DNA of 18,899 nt from JAEYLA01 sp035561315 (GTDB taxonomy: Bacteria; Bacillota; Clostridia; Christensenellales; CAG-138), in contig DATMXR010000043.1 in NCBI GenBank assembly GCA_035561315.1, positions 1 to 18,899 on the forward strand, in the 5' to 3' direction. Positions within the stretch are counted from its first letter, which is position 1, and each line of letters opens with the position of its first letter. The notes beneath the pieces were generated by a model. The model had not been told where the DNA came from, did no database searches, and was given only the letters and a program-made list of their open reading frames with translations. Position numbers and translations under genes: made by a program. Shown here piece by piece: positions 1-8,121 of the stretch.

Positions 1-691
1 CACCGCCACCGCCCCTGCGGGCAGTTATGCCGCCACCGAAAGCGCCGCCGCTACCTGTCCCGGTAAATGTCAAAGGCCAACCGCCCGTGTTTATGCCCGT
101 GCCGCTTGCCGTCGCTTTATCTCCACCGTTGCTTATGCCGCCTGTGCCGCCCAAGGGCGTTTCGCTAGAGCCACCGGCCCCGCCACCGCCGCCCCAAACG
201 CCACCGTCGCCGCCAGAAGGAGCAGCGGCGGTTGTGCTTCCCCCACTACCGCCGCCACCACCATATGAGCCATGCCCGCCGCGCCCAATGCTGGCCCCGC
301 CACCGCCAGACCCACCATTGCCGCCATCGGCTTGATAATTACGGGAACTTCTTCCACCACCGCCACCGCCAACCGCAGATAGCAAATTTCCAAAAGAGGT
401 AATTCCTCCAGAATTTCCTAAAGCGCCATCTGTTGCCTGGGCCGCGCCGCCCGCCCCAATGGTGATTGCACATACAGCACCCGGCGTAACCTGTACCATG
501 TCAGATGCCATATAGCCGCCGCCGCCAGCAGCAGGCGACGAGCCGCGCGCGCCACCGCCGCCACCGCCGAACAAGCGTACAAAGACGCGGCTAACCCCGG
601 AGGGGACTGTCCAGTTTTGCGAGGATGTAATAATCTCGGTAACGAGTTGCGAACTGCCCCCGCCCCGTCTGCAAATAAATCCTTCCGCCAT
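1..691 (-). CDS. Glycine-rich phage tail fibre/adhesin-like protein (partial, C-terminus outside window)
   Basis: The reading frame is open from an ATG at 691 to the window edge, giving 230 codons and no stop. The N-terminus MAEGFICRRGGGSS is followed by NWTVPSGVSRVFVR and then a long tract of GGGGG, GGNGG and GGAGG motifs. A WTVP-type beta strand leading into poly-glycine is typical of the glycine-rich domain of phage tail fibre and adhesin proteins, whose loops often contact the host surface. The ATG lies one base after the stop of the BppU-like gene. An AAGGGTGGTG ribosome binding site sits inside the last codons of that gene, so the two are translationally linked. The missing C-terminus could change the family call. 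The phage-tail role is an inference from domain style and from the neighbouring gene. A host surface adhesin is the main alternative. Confidence 0.75.
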   Translation of the reverse strand, partial: MAEGFICRRGGGSSQLVTEIITSSQNWTVPSGVSRVFVRLFGGGGGGARGSSPAAGGGGYMASDMVQVTPGAVCAITIGAGGAAQATDGALGNSGGITSFGNLLSAVGGGGGGRSSRNYQADGGNGGSGGGGASIGRGGHGSYGGGGGSGGSTTAAAPSGGDGGVWGGGGGAGGSSETPLGGTGGISNGGDKATASGTGINTGGWPLTFTGTGSGGAFGGGITARRGGGG

Positions 692-692
692 A

Positions 693-2099
693 TTACTGCA
701 CCACCCTTAGTTTAATGGAAATGTTCCAATCCGGCCTGCTTTGCAAACATGTAGCCGTAATAGACCCATCGTTGGCGACAACCCTATCGATCTTTGCGTA
801 ATCACCCAAACGACCGATATAAGTAGACACAGCCTCCCCGTCAGCGAACCAAAAGTCCATGACGGGAACCATTGCGGCGGTTATTCCAGGAACAGCCACC
901 GTCTGCGTATAAGGCCCGGCGCCAGTCCAGGCTTCACCCCCCCCTAAAAGCCATGCTTGAAAATTCAAAGGAGCGGGAGCGCCAACCTGTTGACGTGTCA
1001 CCCCATGAGGATTACTCGTGTTCCCCGCGTGCGCGGACAACCCCGCCGCCGTCGCATAGTGGGCCGGTAACTGCCCGCCTAATTTTTCCGCATCGTCTAC
1101 AACCCCGTCATTATCCGCGTCGTAAGTAGCTTTGAGCATGTCGCCGGAACCTTCGCCCGCCGCCGCGATCAGCGCCCAATGGTCCGTGTTCGTGGGCACC
1201 ACGCCGGTCACCGCCTGAACGCATTGGTAGCAGGAGCCTTCATAGGTGACCTTGTTGAGCGGCACATAGGAGGCCGCGGGGTCATACGGCTCCAGCCTGC
1301 GATACTCGATATCCCTTGTGACGCGGGCGTTCTCCGCCGCAACGCGGTTAAATTCTGCCGTGACCCTCCCGGCCTCTTGGTTTACCCTGGTTCCTTCCGC
1401 CGCTGCCCGCGCGCTTTCCGCAGGGATACGGGCGTTTTCGTTTGTAATGCGGGTATTTTCTGCCGATACCCGGCCACTCTCGGCGGTCACACGCCCGCTT
1501 TCGGCGGATATCCTTCCGGCCTCCGCCGCGGCCCTCGTGCCTTCCGCAGTATTGCGGGCATTTTCCGCGCTGACCCGTGTGCTTTCAGCAGACACCCGGC
1601 CGGATTCAGCCGACACGCGTCCGCCTTCGGCGGCGGCGCGGAGCAGTTCCGCTTCTTCCGCCGCCTCCACGCGCCGCATCATGCCGACGAGCAGCGGCCA
1701 TTCGTCCGTCGCCTCGATGGTATCGTCGTTTGCAATCCCCCTCCGGCACATGAAGTTGAACTTCGCGGAGGTGGAGAGCACGGTATTTCCTTCGCCGGAA
1801 TATACCTGCAATTCGCACTCCACCAGCCCCGGCGCGACGCTTGTGGTATAAAGCGATATCGTCAGGCCGTTCGGCGGCGTCACCGCGACGCCGTGCCCGT
1901 CCGTATCCTGCTGCGCCGTGTTGCCGTCCGATTTTGAGAACACCGCAGAGATTCTGGAACCTTCCAGGTCCACCGGCGCGCCGTCGTCGGTCAGCGTCAC
2001 TTCCAGCACGTTCGAGTTATCGCCCTCCACCACCTCAAAATCGCGGTTGGCCGTGGGGCGCTTGATGTCCAGCGCGATGGAAAACCGTTTTTGAACCAT
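693..2099 (-). CDS. BppU-like phage baseplate/tail fibre protein with heptad-repeat stalk
   Basis: This 468-residue protein has at least four regions. Residues 1-125 resemble the BppU N-terminal domain (DUF2479), which attaches receptor-binding proteins to the baseplate in phages of Gram-positive bacteria. Residues 154-258 are fifteen seven-residue repeats of the form R-V-x-A-E-x-x, likely a trimeric coiled-coil or helical stalk. Residues 270-312 (YDPAASYVPLNKVTYEGSCY, then a W at 308) look like a small carbohydrate-binding module of the CBM5/12 style. Residues 327-338 (DADNDGVVDDAE) form a calcium-loop-like motif often seen in tail fibres, followed by SNPHGVT, another common fibre motif. The C-terminus is a probable beta-rich tip. 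GGAGGAGG lies just upstream of the ATG. The gene stands between a terminator and the glycine-rich fibre gene. The domain calls come from reading the sequence, not from a database search. Confidence 0.82.
   Translation of the reverse strand: MVQKRFSIALDIKRPTANRDFEVVEGDNSNVLEVTLTDDGAPVDLEGSRISAVFSKSDGNTAQQDTDGHGVAVTPPNGLTISLYTTSVAPGLVECELQVYSGEGNTVLSTSAKFNFMCRRGIANDDTIEATDEWPLLVGMMRRVEAAEEAELLRAAAEGGRVSAESGRVSAESTRVSAENARNTAEGTRAAAEAGRISAESGRVTAESGRVSAENTRITNENARIPAESARAAAEGTRVNQEAGRVTAEFNRVAAENARVTRDIEYRRLEPYDPAASYVPLNKVTYEGSCYQCVQAVTGVVPTNTDHWALIAAAGEGSGDMLKATYDADNDGVVDDAEKLGGQLPAHYATAAGLSAHAGNTSNPHGVTRQQVGAPAPLNFQAWLLGGGEAWTGAGPYTQTVAVPGITAAMVPVMDFWFADGEAVSTYIGRLGDYAKIDRVVANDGSITATCLQSRPDWNISIKLRVVQ
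1326..1640 (-). repeat. Fifteen tandem 21-bp units encoding heptad repeats
   Basis: Residues 154-258 of the BppU-like protein are fifteen consecutive heptads, such as RVSAESG, RVTAESG and RAAAEGT, each encoded by 21 bases. Arginine at position 1 and glutamate at position 5 are nearly invariant, while position 7 varies among G, A, T and N. Several units are near-identical at the DNA level, so the copy number could change by slippage or recombination and alter stalk length. Confidence 0.85.
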
Positions 2100-2143
2100 A
2101 TGCCTCCTCCATTTCTTTTGTTTTGCCCGAAGGCCGGTAACGG

Positions 2144-2183
2144 AAAATAAAAAGAACGCTTGCCCGTAAAAAGCAATCGTTCT
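2144..2183 (-). terminator. Rho-independent terminator of the yybS-dnaB-SDR operon
   Basis: Read on the minus strand, AGAACG and TTGC pair with GCAA and CGTTCT around one mismatch and a nine-base loop. The stem is followed at once by TTTTTATTTT. It lies 73 bases after the dehydrogenase stop codon and 44 bases before the BppU-like start, so it separates the housekeeping operon from the phage-like genes. Confidence 0.8.
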
Positions 2184-2234
2184 ATCATCATGCTAACAGC
2201 CCGCTTTTGCGGTATCCAGCTGAGAAGCGTTCTT
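2152..2234. repeat. 10-bp inverted repeat spanning the terminator region
   Basis: AAGAACGCTT at 2152-2161 is repeated in inverted orientation as AAGCGTTCTT at 2225-2234. The left copy is also one arm of the terminator, so the right copy could form a competing structure in the transcript. No known element is recognised here. Confidence 0.4.
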
Positions 2235-2256
2235 ACGCTCCGCTATCCCTATAAAG

Positions 2257-3069
2257 TCACTTCAAGTACATGCCGTACAGCAGCTTTTCCACAAGGCCGT
2301 AGGGCAATATCCGTTTTAAGAACACAAACGCGCGGTAAGCGCCGCCCACCACGGTATGCGCCCGCGGGTTTTTCTTTTCCGCGGTACGATAGATGACGTT
2401 TGCGATGATGCGCGGGTGCATGCCGTTCCGCTCGTCCTTTTCCATGCGGGAGATCGCGCGCCCACAAGCCGCCTGATAGTCTTCGCACATGCCGGAAACG
2501 GGCTTTCTCGCGTCCGTAAAGCCGGTTTTCACGTCCCCCGGCTCCACAAGCGCGGCCTTCACGCCAAAGGGTTTTAACTCCAGCCGCAGCCCCTCGCAGA
2601 GTATGGCAAGCGCGGCCTTGGAGCTGCTGTAAAGCACCTGGAACGGAACGGCGAACACGCCGCCCACCGAACCCACCAGCACCGCATGTCCGCTGCCTTT
2701 TGCGCGCATGGAGGGCAGGACGGCGTTCAACAGACGGATCGCGCCGTAGAAATTGACCTCCATCTGCCGCTGCGCGTCCTCTGCGGTACAGCATTCCAGC
2801 GGGCCGCTTACGCCGTTGCCCGCCGCGTGGACCAATACGTCGATACACCCCTCCGTCTGCAGCACATGGGCGGCGCCCCGCTTCACGCTTTCCTCGTCCG
2901 TCACATCCATTGCAAGCGGAAAAAGCAGCCCCAGCGCGTCGTCCGGAAGCTCCGGAACCCTGCCGCTTCTCGACGCGCCGTACACGGTATACCCTTTTTG
3001 CGCGAACAGCAGCGCGGTCTCTGCCCCTATGCCCGAGGATGCGCCGGTAATGAGTGCGATTTTCGTCAT
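2257..3069 (-). CDS. Short-chain dehydrogenase/reductase (SDR), substrate unknown
   Basis: This is a classical SDR of 270 residues with a Rossmann fold for NAD(P). The nucleotide-binding motif TGASSGIG is at residues 8-15 and the structural HAAGN at 81-85. The catalytic triad reads Ser134, Tyr147 and Lys151 (YSSSK), followed by EPGDVKTGF near residue 177, where family members close over the cofactor. Size and motifs match the family, but they do not identify the substrate; lipid, sterol-like or sugar ketones are all possible. The start is an ATG with GGGGAAAGGGG upstream. It follows dnaB by 18 bases and precedes the terminator, so it is probably the last gene of the operon. An SDR is not a usual partner of dnaB, so a functional link is doubtful. 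Confidence 0.9.
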   Translation of the reverse strand: MTKIALITGASSGIGAETALLFAQKGYTVYGASRSGRVPELPDDALGLLFPLAMDVTDEESVKRGAAHVLQTEGCIDVLVHAAGNGVSGPLECCTAEDAQRQMEVNFYGAIRLLNAVLPSMRAKGSGHAVLVGSVGGVFAVPFQVLYSSSKAALAILCEGLRLELKPFGVKAALVEPGDVKTGFTDARKPVSGMCEDYQAACGRAISRMEKDERNGMHPRIIANVIYRTAEKKNPRAHTVVGGAYRAFVFLKRILPYGLVEKLLYGMYLK

Positions 3070-3087
3070 GCGATCCCCTTTCCCCGT

Positions 3088-4434
3088 TTAGGAATACGCT
3101 AAGTTTTTGAACTTGGTATATTCTCCCATCCAGTACAGCTTCACGGTGCCTGTCGGCCCGTTGCGGTGCTTGGCTATGATGATTTCCGCGGTGTTATCCG
3201 CCTCCTCGTTGTACACCTGCTCGCGGTAAAGGAGCATCACGATATCCGCGTCCTGCTCGATCGCGCCGCTCTCGCGCAGGTCCGATATCATGGGGCGGTG
3301 GTCGTCCTTCCTCTGCTCCGGCGCGCGGGAAAGCTGGCTCAATACCATAATGGGCACGTCCAGCTCGCGGGCCAGGATTTTTAGGGAGCGCGTAATGTCC
3401 GAAATCTCCTGCTGGCGGTTGTCCGTCTTTTTGGAAGAGCGCATCAGCTGCAGATAATCGATCACGATCAGATCGAGCCCGTGCCGCGCCTTGAGCCTGC
3501 GGCATTTGCTGCGCATTTCCGGCACCGTAGAGCCCGCGGAATCGTCGATAAACAGCCTGCTGTTGCCCATCAGGCCCAGCACCTGCGCGATTTTGATGAG
3601 ATCCGCCTCGGTGGTGCCTCCGGTCAGAAGCTTCTGCATGTCCACCTCCGCTTCGGAGCTGAACATGCGGGTAATCAGCTGCTCGCGCGCCATTTCCAGG
3701 GAGAATATGACGACCGTGCGCGCGTCATGCAGCGCAGCGTACTGCGCAATGTTGATGGCAAAGCTTGTCTTGCCCATGGCCGGGCGCCCGGCCACGATGA
3801 TAAGATCGGATTTTTTTAAGCCGGAGGTCTTGGAATTGAGATCCGCGAAGCCCGTGTCCACGCCTATGAGCCGCCCTTGCAGGTTCATCAGCTCCCCCAG
3901 GCGGGCGTACGCCTCGTACATGGTATCCTGCACCGGCAACAGCGTATCGGCGGCGCGCTTTAACGTGATATCGTAAATGCGGCGCTCCGCGTCGCCCAGC
4001 ACCTGCTCGAAATCCCGCGTGGTATCCATGGCGTCCTTGGAAATGAGGTTGCCCGCGCGAATGAGCTGGCGCTGCATGGAGCGCTCCAGCACGATGTTGA
4101 TATAATGCTCCGCGTCCGCCGCGGAAATTGTCTGCATGGTGAGGTCGGCGATATACGCCACATCCCCCACGGCGCGAAGCTTGCCCAAACGGTCCAGCTC
4201 CGCCACCAGAGAAACGGAATCCACCGGCGCGCCCGCGCCCCGGAGCGCGCGCATGCAGGCGAATATGTCCTGGTTCGCGGGGAAATAAAAATCCGCCGGG
4301 TCCAGAAGCTCGATGGCCATATCGAGCGCGGCCCCGTCGAGCAGCATGCTGCCCAATACGGAAATTTCCGCCGCCGCGCTGTGCGGCGCCGCGGTTACCG
4401 CATTCGGCTCATGCTCCACGCGCAATTCTTCCAC
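3088..4434 (-). CDS. dnaB: Replicative DNA helicase DnaB
   Basis: DnaB is the hexameric 5'-3' helicase that unwinds the fork during chromosome replication and recruits primase (the Bacillus name is dnaC). The 448-residue protein has the helical N-terminal domain at about residues 20-125, a linker, then the RecA-like ATPase domain from about 190. Walker A is GRPAMGKT at 216-223 and Walker B is LIVIDYLQL at 322-330. QLSRAPEQR at 367-375 and the arginine-finger region AKHRNGPTG at 421-429 are also present. There is no intein at Walker A, a common insertion site in this family. The start codon is GTG, with AAGGGGGAG upstream. The order rplI-dnaB is the conserved Bacillota arrangement. Confidence 0.97.
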   Translation of the reverse strand: MEELRVEHEPNAVTAAPHSAAAEISVLGSMLLDGAALDMAIELLDPADFYFPANQDIFACMRALRGAGAPVDSVSLVAELDRLGKLRAVGDVAYIADLTMQTISAADAEHYINIVLERSMQRQLIRAGNLISKDAMDTTRDFEQVLGDAERRIYDITLKRAADTLLPVQDTMYEAYARLGELMNLQGRLIGVDTGFADLNSKTSGLKKSDLIIVAGRPAMGKTSFAINIAQYAALHDARTVVIFSLEMAREQLITRMFSSEAEVDMQKLLTGGTTEADLIKIAQVLGLMGNSRLFIDDSAGSTVPEMRSKCRRLKARHGLDLIVIDYLQLMRSSKKTDNRQQEISDITRSLKILARELDVPIMVLSQLSRAPEQRKDDHRPMISDLRESGAIEQDADIVMLLYREQVYNEEADNTAEIIIAKHRNGPTGTVKLYWMGEYTKFKNLAYS

Positions 4435-4476
4435 GTACCGCTCTCCCCCTTGTACGCCAGATGTGCCTGTTTTTTC

Positions 4477-4923
4477 TTACTGCGAAACGACCTCCACTGT
4501 AAACGAAGCGTCCGTATTTTCATACAGGTGCGCCTTTACCTGGACGCTGCCCAGCGCCTTGATGGGGTCGCTCAATTCGATCTTCTTGCGGTCGATTACG
4601 ATCTTATGCTGCGCCTCGAGCGCCGCGGCGATTTCCTTGGCGGTGATGGAGCCGAACAGCTTGCCGTTTTCGCCGACCTTTGCGGGAATTTTCACGCTGA
4701 GTTCGGAAAGCTGTTTCGCAAGCTCGCGCGCCTGCACGCCCTCCTGAAACTTCTTGTGCTGCGCGGCGGATTTTTTGATGTTGGCCGCGTTGATGGAGGC
4801 CGCGTCCGCCGGTGTCGCCAGCTTGCGCGGCAGCAGGAAGTTGCGGGCGTACCCGTCGCTGACGTCCACGATCTGCCCCTGCTTGCCCGTCCCCTTGACG
4901 TCCTGTTCCAATAATACCTTCAT
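4477..4923 (-). CDS. rplI: 50S ribosomal protein L9
   Basis: L9 binds 23S rRNA at the base of the L1 stalk and helps maintain reading frame. The protein begins MKVLLEQDVKGTGKQGQIV, the standard L9 start, with the signature GYARNFLLPRKLA at about residues 24-36. A long connecting helix and a C-terminal domain (ITAKEIAAAL) follow. At 148 residues it has the normal family length. An in-frame ATG lies five codons upstream, but GGAGGAAGCAAGA directly precedes the ATG at 4923, so that start is preferred. The gene sits between gdpP and dnaB as in other Bacillota. A hairpin-rich element occupies its upstream leader. Confidence 0.97.
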   Translation of the reverse strand: MKVLLEQDVKGTGKQGQIVDVSDGYARNFLLPRKLATPADAASINAANIKKSAAQHKKFQEGVQARELAKQLSELSVKIPAKVGENGKLFGSITAKEIAAALEAQHKIVIDRKKIELSDPIKALGSVQVKAHLYENTDASFTVEVVSQ

Positions 4924-5058
4924 TCTTGCTTCCTCCACTATTCAATATCGTAAGAACGGCTAGCCGTCACAAGTATCAATACCCCTGTTCAAGGTTTTCA
5001 AGGTATCGGTGCTTTGGATTCCCACACCTTTTTTTGAGAATGCCCGTGGTCCTAAGGT

Positions 5059-5126
5059 CTTTCAGGGAAAGGGATTCCAAAGGGACGTGTCCCTTTGGTG
5101 GGGTTTCAGGGGCAAGGCCCCTGAAA
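5059..5126 (-). repeat. Three-hairpin intergenic repeat element, copy A
   Basis: The gap between gdpP and rplI holds three adjacent perfect hairpins. TTTCAGGGGC and GCCCCTGAAA (5104-5126) enclose a 3-base loop. CCAAAGGGAC and GTCCCTTTGG (5077-5098) enclose 2 bases. CTTTC and GAAAG (5059-5071) enclose 3 bases. Read on the minus strand, the first hairpin is followed by AAACCCC and the second by AATCCC. This is the same plan as the element at 15603-15673. No proper T-run follows any stem on the transcribed strand, so it is not a simple terminator. It may instead act as an mRNA processing or stability site inside the operon. Confidence 0.8.
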
Positions 5127-5133
5127 AAACGCT

Positions 5134-7074
5134 TCACCCGTCCAGTTCTTTTATGTAAGCGATGGCCGTGGATTTTACAAGCTCCACCGCGGCTTCGAGC
5201 GTCATGTCCCTCAACTGCGCGCCCGCCATTGTCAGGTGGCCGCCGCCGCCGATGCGCTCCAATACCAGCTGCACGTTGATGCGGCCTAAAGACCTGCCGC
5301 TGACGCTGATTTCCCCGTTCTGCACGCCCAGCACGAACGCGGCCTCTATGCCCCGTATGCCCACCAGCGCGTCCGCCGCCTGCGCGGCGATCAGCCCCGC
5401 GTTCTTTATCTCCGGCGGGCACACGGCCAAAGCCACGCCCGGGCAGATGATGTTTGCGCTCTTTACGATATCCACGCGGTTGGCGTAGGTCTCCCGGTCG
5501 TCCTGGAACATCAGCTTGACGGTGCCGATATCGGCGCCGTGCTGCCTTAAATACGCCGCCGCCTCAAACGTGCGCGCGCCCACGTTGAATGCAAAGTGCT
5601 TCGTATCCACCGTGATGCCCGCTAAAAGCGCGGAACATTCAAACGCGGTGGGCCGTATGCCCTCATGGAAGTACTGTATGGTCTCCGTTACCATCTCGCT
5701 CGTGGAGGAGGCGCGTGCGTCCAGATGGTTGAGCGTGGCGTTGTCGATATAATCGGTGCTCCGGCGGTGATGGTCGATGAGCACGAGCTTGCCCGCCATC
5801 TCCACCAGGGGGGGCTCTATCGTCGCCTTGGCGCGCTGCGTATCCACCACCACCAGCACGGAGGACGCGCGCATCATTTCACGCACCCGCTCGGAGGATA
5901 CGATCACGTCCGCATACGCCGGATTGGTGCGGATGCTGTCCACTGCCTGCTGTATGGTGGGGTTCACCTGGTCCAGCACGATGTAGGCCTTGCAGCCCGC
6001 CTGCGCCACGCAGCGGTACACGCCCAGGGCCGCGCCTATGCAGTCCATATCCGGCTGCCTGTGGCCCATGATGAACGCTTCCGTAGAGTTTTCCAGCAGC
6101 TGGCGGAAGGCTTTGGCAAACAGGCGGGTCTTCACGCGGGACTGCCCGCTTTCGAGCTGCCTGCGCCCGCCGTAGAACGTATAGTTCGCGCCCTGACGCA
6201 CAACGGCCTGGTCGCCGCCGCGCCCCAGGGCAAGCTCCATGCCCTGCCGCGCCGCGATATCCGCCTGCGCCACGCGCGGGGCCGCGCCCACGGCGATGGA
6301 AAGCGTAACGCTCTGCGAGGTCCCGGTATCGATTTTATGCGCTTTTTCCAGGATGGAAAAGCGGTCCTTTTCGAGTTCCTTTAAATAGTTCGCTTCAAAC
6401 ACAAGCAGGAAACGGCCGTTGTCGTACCTGCGGTATATGCCCTGTATGGATATGGTCGTGTCCGCGATCAGGCGCTCCACCTCGGTCAGAACCGCGTTGC
6501 GCCTGAATTGCAGGTCCGCGCTCAATTCCTCGTAATTGTCCACGTAGATAAGCGCCACGTAGGGCATCTGCTCCTCGTACAGGCGGCGGTAATGCTCCGC
6601 CTCCGTGCGGTTGACCCAGTACTGGAACAGCAGTTCGCGCGAGGCGTGCTCCCGGAACACGGGCGTGGTGGTCACCTGATAGGAACTGCCCGCGTATTCC
6701 ATTGTGCCGGACTGCGCGCCGGCTTTGGGGTTGCACGCCGCGGGCAGGGGTTTTAGATCCACGCCGTCATACAGCTTTTTCATGGCGGCGTTGCGCCATA
6801 TGATGCGCCCGCTTTTTTCGAATATCATGCAGGGGATGTTGACCTCGGCGATGAGCCTGCCCGCCGCCGTCGCGTTTTCTGAAAACACGGTGTCCATGGC
6901 CTGCCGCTGCCTGTTCGCTTCCGTCCCAAGCGTGCGCAGGCTTATAAGCAGCACGATCAGGGAAACGACGATGGAAGCTACCCCGGCGCGGATATCAAAA
7001 TAGCCGATCACAATGCCCATGATCGCGCAAAGAATCGCAATGGGAACCAATACCCGCTGCGGCGGCCGTTTCAT
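5134..7074 (-). CDS. gdpP: Cyclic-di-AMP phosphodiesterase GdpP (DHH/DHHA1 family)
   Basis: GdpP (YybT) is a membrane-bound enzyme that degrades the second messenger c-di-AMP. The 646-residue protein has two N-terminal membrane segments (about 8-25 and 30-48), a PAS-like region (about 60-150) and a degenerate GGDEF domain (about 170-300; RRYDNGRF replaces the catalytic loop). The DHH phosphodiesterase domain carries HRQPDMD at 338-344, Asp411, and DHH at 434-436. The DHHA1 domain carries GGGGH at 609-613. All metal and catalytic motifs are intact and the length is typical of the family. It lies 49 bases downstream of yybS and upstream of rplI, the conserved order. AAGGGGGAAA precedes the ATG. 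Confidence 0.96.
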   Translation of the reverse strand: MKRPPQRVLVPIAILCAIMGIVIGYFDIRAGVASIVVSLIVLLISLRTLGTEANRQRQAMDTVFSENATAAGRLIAEVNIPCMIFEKSGRIIWRNAAMKKLYDGVDLKPLPAACNPKAGAQSGTMEYAGSSYQVTTTPVFREHASRELLFQYWVNRTEAEHYRRLYEEQMPYVALIYVDNYEELSADLQFRRNAVLTEVERLIADTTISIQGIYRRYDNGRFLLVFEANYLKELEKDRFSILEKAHKIDTGTSQSVTLSIAVGAAPRVAQADIAARQGMELALGRGGDQAVVRQGANYTFYGGRRQLESGQSRVKTRLFAKAFRQLLENSTEAFIMGHRQPDMDCIGAALGVYRCVAQAGCKAYIVLDQVNPTIQQAVDSIRTNPAYADVIVSSERVREMMRASSVLVVVDTQRAKATIEPPLVEMAGKLVLIDHHRRSTDYIDNATLNHLDARASSTSEMVTETIQYFHEGIRPTAFECSALLAGITVDTKHFAFNVGARTFEAAAYLRQHGADIGTVKLMFQDDRETYANRVDIVKSANIICPGVALAVCPPEIKNAGLIAAQAADALVGIRGIEAAFVLGVQNGEISVSGRSLGRINVQLVLERIGGGGHLTMAGAQLRDMTLEAAVELVKSTAIAYIKELDG

Positions 7075-7123
7075 CCGGTTTCCCCCTTTCCCGCTGCTTT
7101 TACTTTACTTTATAAGGGCAGAG

Positions 7124-8083
7124 CTATTCGTCCTCGTCGTCGCCCTTTGAGCGCAGTATGATGCGCGTGCGCAGCTGGAACAATTGCTCGATCACTCCGA
7201 GTATCCCCAAGAACGTGATACTCATGGGCATCATCAGCACGATGAATATGCAAAACATCACGACCGTGGTATGGGAGCGGCTGAACTGCAGCACAAACAT
7301 CACGACGCACGCGCCCTGCACCACAAAAGGCAGCGCCCCCAATGCGGCGACCGCGGCGGCGACGGCGTCCATATTCGCAACGTGCAGGGCGGAAGCCAAT
7401 ACCGCGCCCAGCGCCATGATGGCGACGCCCGTTACAAATTCCTTCGGCACGCGCCAGTACGCAAACCGGCGCATGGGCCGCAGCTTTACGCCCGCCTTGC
7501 GGCAGCGCCACGCGCACACAACGAGGTTCACAAGGCTTATGACGCCGCCCGTCACGCACAGGATGGCCGGCATGTATACCGGCAGCACGACGCGTACCAT
7601 ACGCGCCGTCTCCTGCATCATGGCCGTCTGCTCCGGCGTGAGCATGACGGACATGGCCTGCGCGGCGGCCAGGGCTTGCTCCATCAGGTCCGAAAGCAGC
7701 GTGGTGACGTGCCCAAACGCCACCCCGCCCGAGCGGATGTCGGGCAGGCTGATCAGGAGGTAAAACGCGGCGGTATACAGCGCGGCGCCCGCAAACACGG
7801 TATCAAAATACCCCTTGTTTTTCTTCAGGAACGCCGCGGTCAGCAGAGCCCACGCGATGCTTGCGCAGGCCACCCACAGCCCGCCCACATTCGCCATCCA
7901 GTAAGCGCCCGAAAGCGAAACCGCGGCGGAAAGCAGGAAGGGCGCGACGCCCCCGGACAGCAGCAGGTAGCCGAACAGGCCGCCCGCAAACAGCGCAAAC
8001 GGAAAAAACGGTGCGCTCAAAGCGCCCGCTGCACCTATAAGCAGCGCCTTACCGACGCCGGGTTTCTTTATGATCTTCTCCAA
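7124..8083 (-). CDS. yybS: DUF2232 (YybS-like) polytopic membrane protein
   Basis: This is a hydrophobic protein with about eight predicted membrane segments, starting with GVGKALLIGAAGALSAPF and ending in a basic and acidic cytoplasmic tail. It matches the DUF2232/YybS family in both character and position directly before gdpP. The molecular role is unknown in the family; linkage to GdpP suggests a part in c-di-AMP or membrane physiology. An ATG at 8119 gives a longer frame, but the strong promoter at 8122-8150 would start transcription near 8115, after that codon. AGGAG at 8092-8096 lies eight bases before a TTG at 8083, which is therefore preferred and gives 319 residues. ATG codons at 8107 and 8089 are alternatives. 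Confidence 0.85.
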   Translation of the reverse strand: MEKIIKKPGVGKALLIGAAGALSAPFFPFALFAGGLFGYLLLSGGVAPFLLSAAVSLSGAYWMANVGGLWVACASIAWALLTAAFLKKNKGYFDTVFAGAALYTAAFYLLISLPDIRSGGVAFGHVTTLLSDLMEQALAAAQAMSVMLTPEQTAMMQETARMVRVVLPVYMPAILCVTGGVISLVNLVVCAWRCRKAGVKLRPMRRFAYWRVPKEFVTGVAIMALGAVLASALHVANMDAVAAAVAALGALPFVVQGACVVMFVLQFSRSHTTVVMFCIFIVLMMPMSITFLGILGVIEQLFQLRTRIILRSKGDDEDE

Positions 8084-8121
8084 TTCCATTTCTCCTGCCA
8101 TGGCCATAACTTTCCACATTC

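Noticed and set aside
133..393. An 86-codon minus-strand frame in the glycine-rich region
   Set aside because: It is out of frame with the glycine-rich fibre gene, which is open from 691 to the window edge and has a good start site.
1179..1937. A 252-codon open frame on the plus strand
   Set aside because: It is antisense to the heptad-repeat gene; the periodic RGD-rich translation mirrors the repeats, and no ribosome binding site precedes it.
3760..3800. Intein or insertion at the DnaB Walker A site
   Set aside because: The helicase sequence is continuous through the motif and of normal length.
5104..5127. Rho-independent terminator of gdpP
   Set aside because: The A/T run lies before the stem on the transcribed strand, not after it, so it does not have terminator form for minus-strand transcripts.
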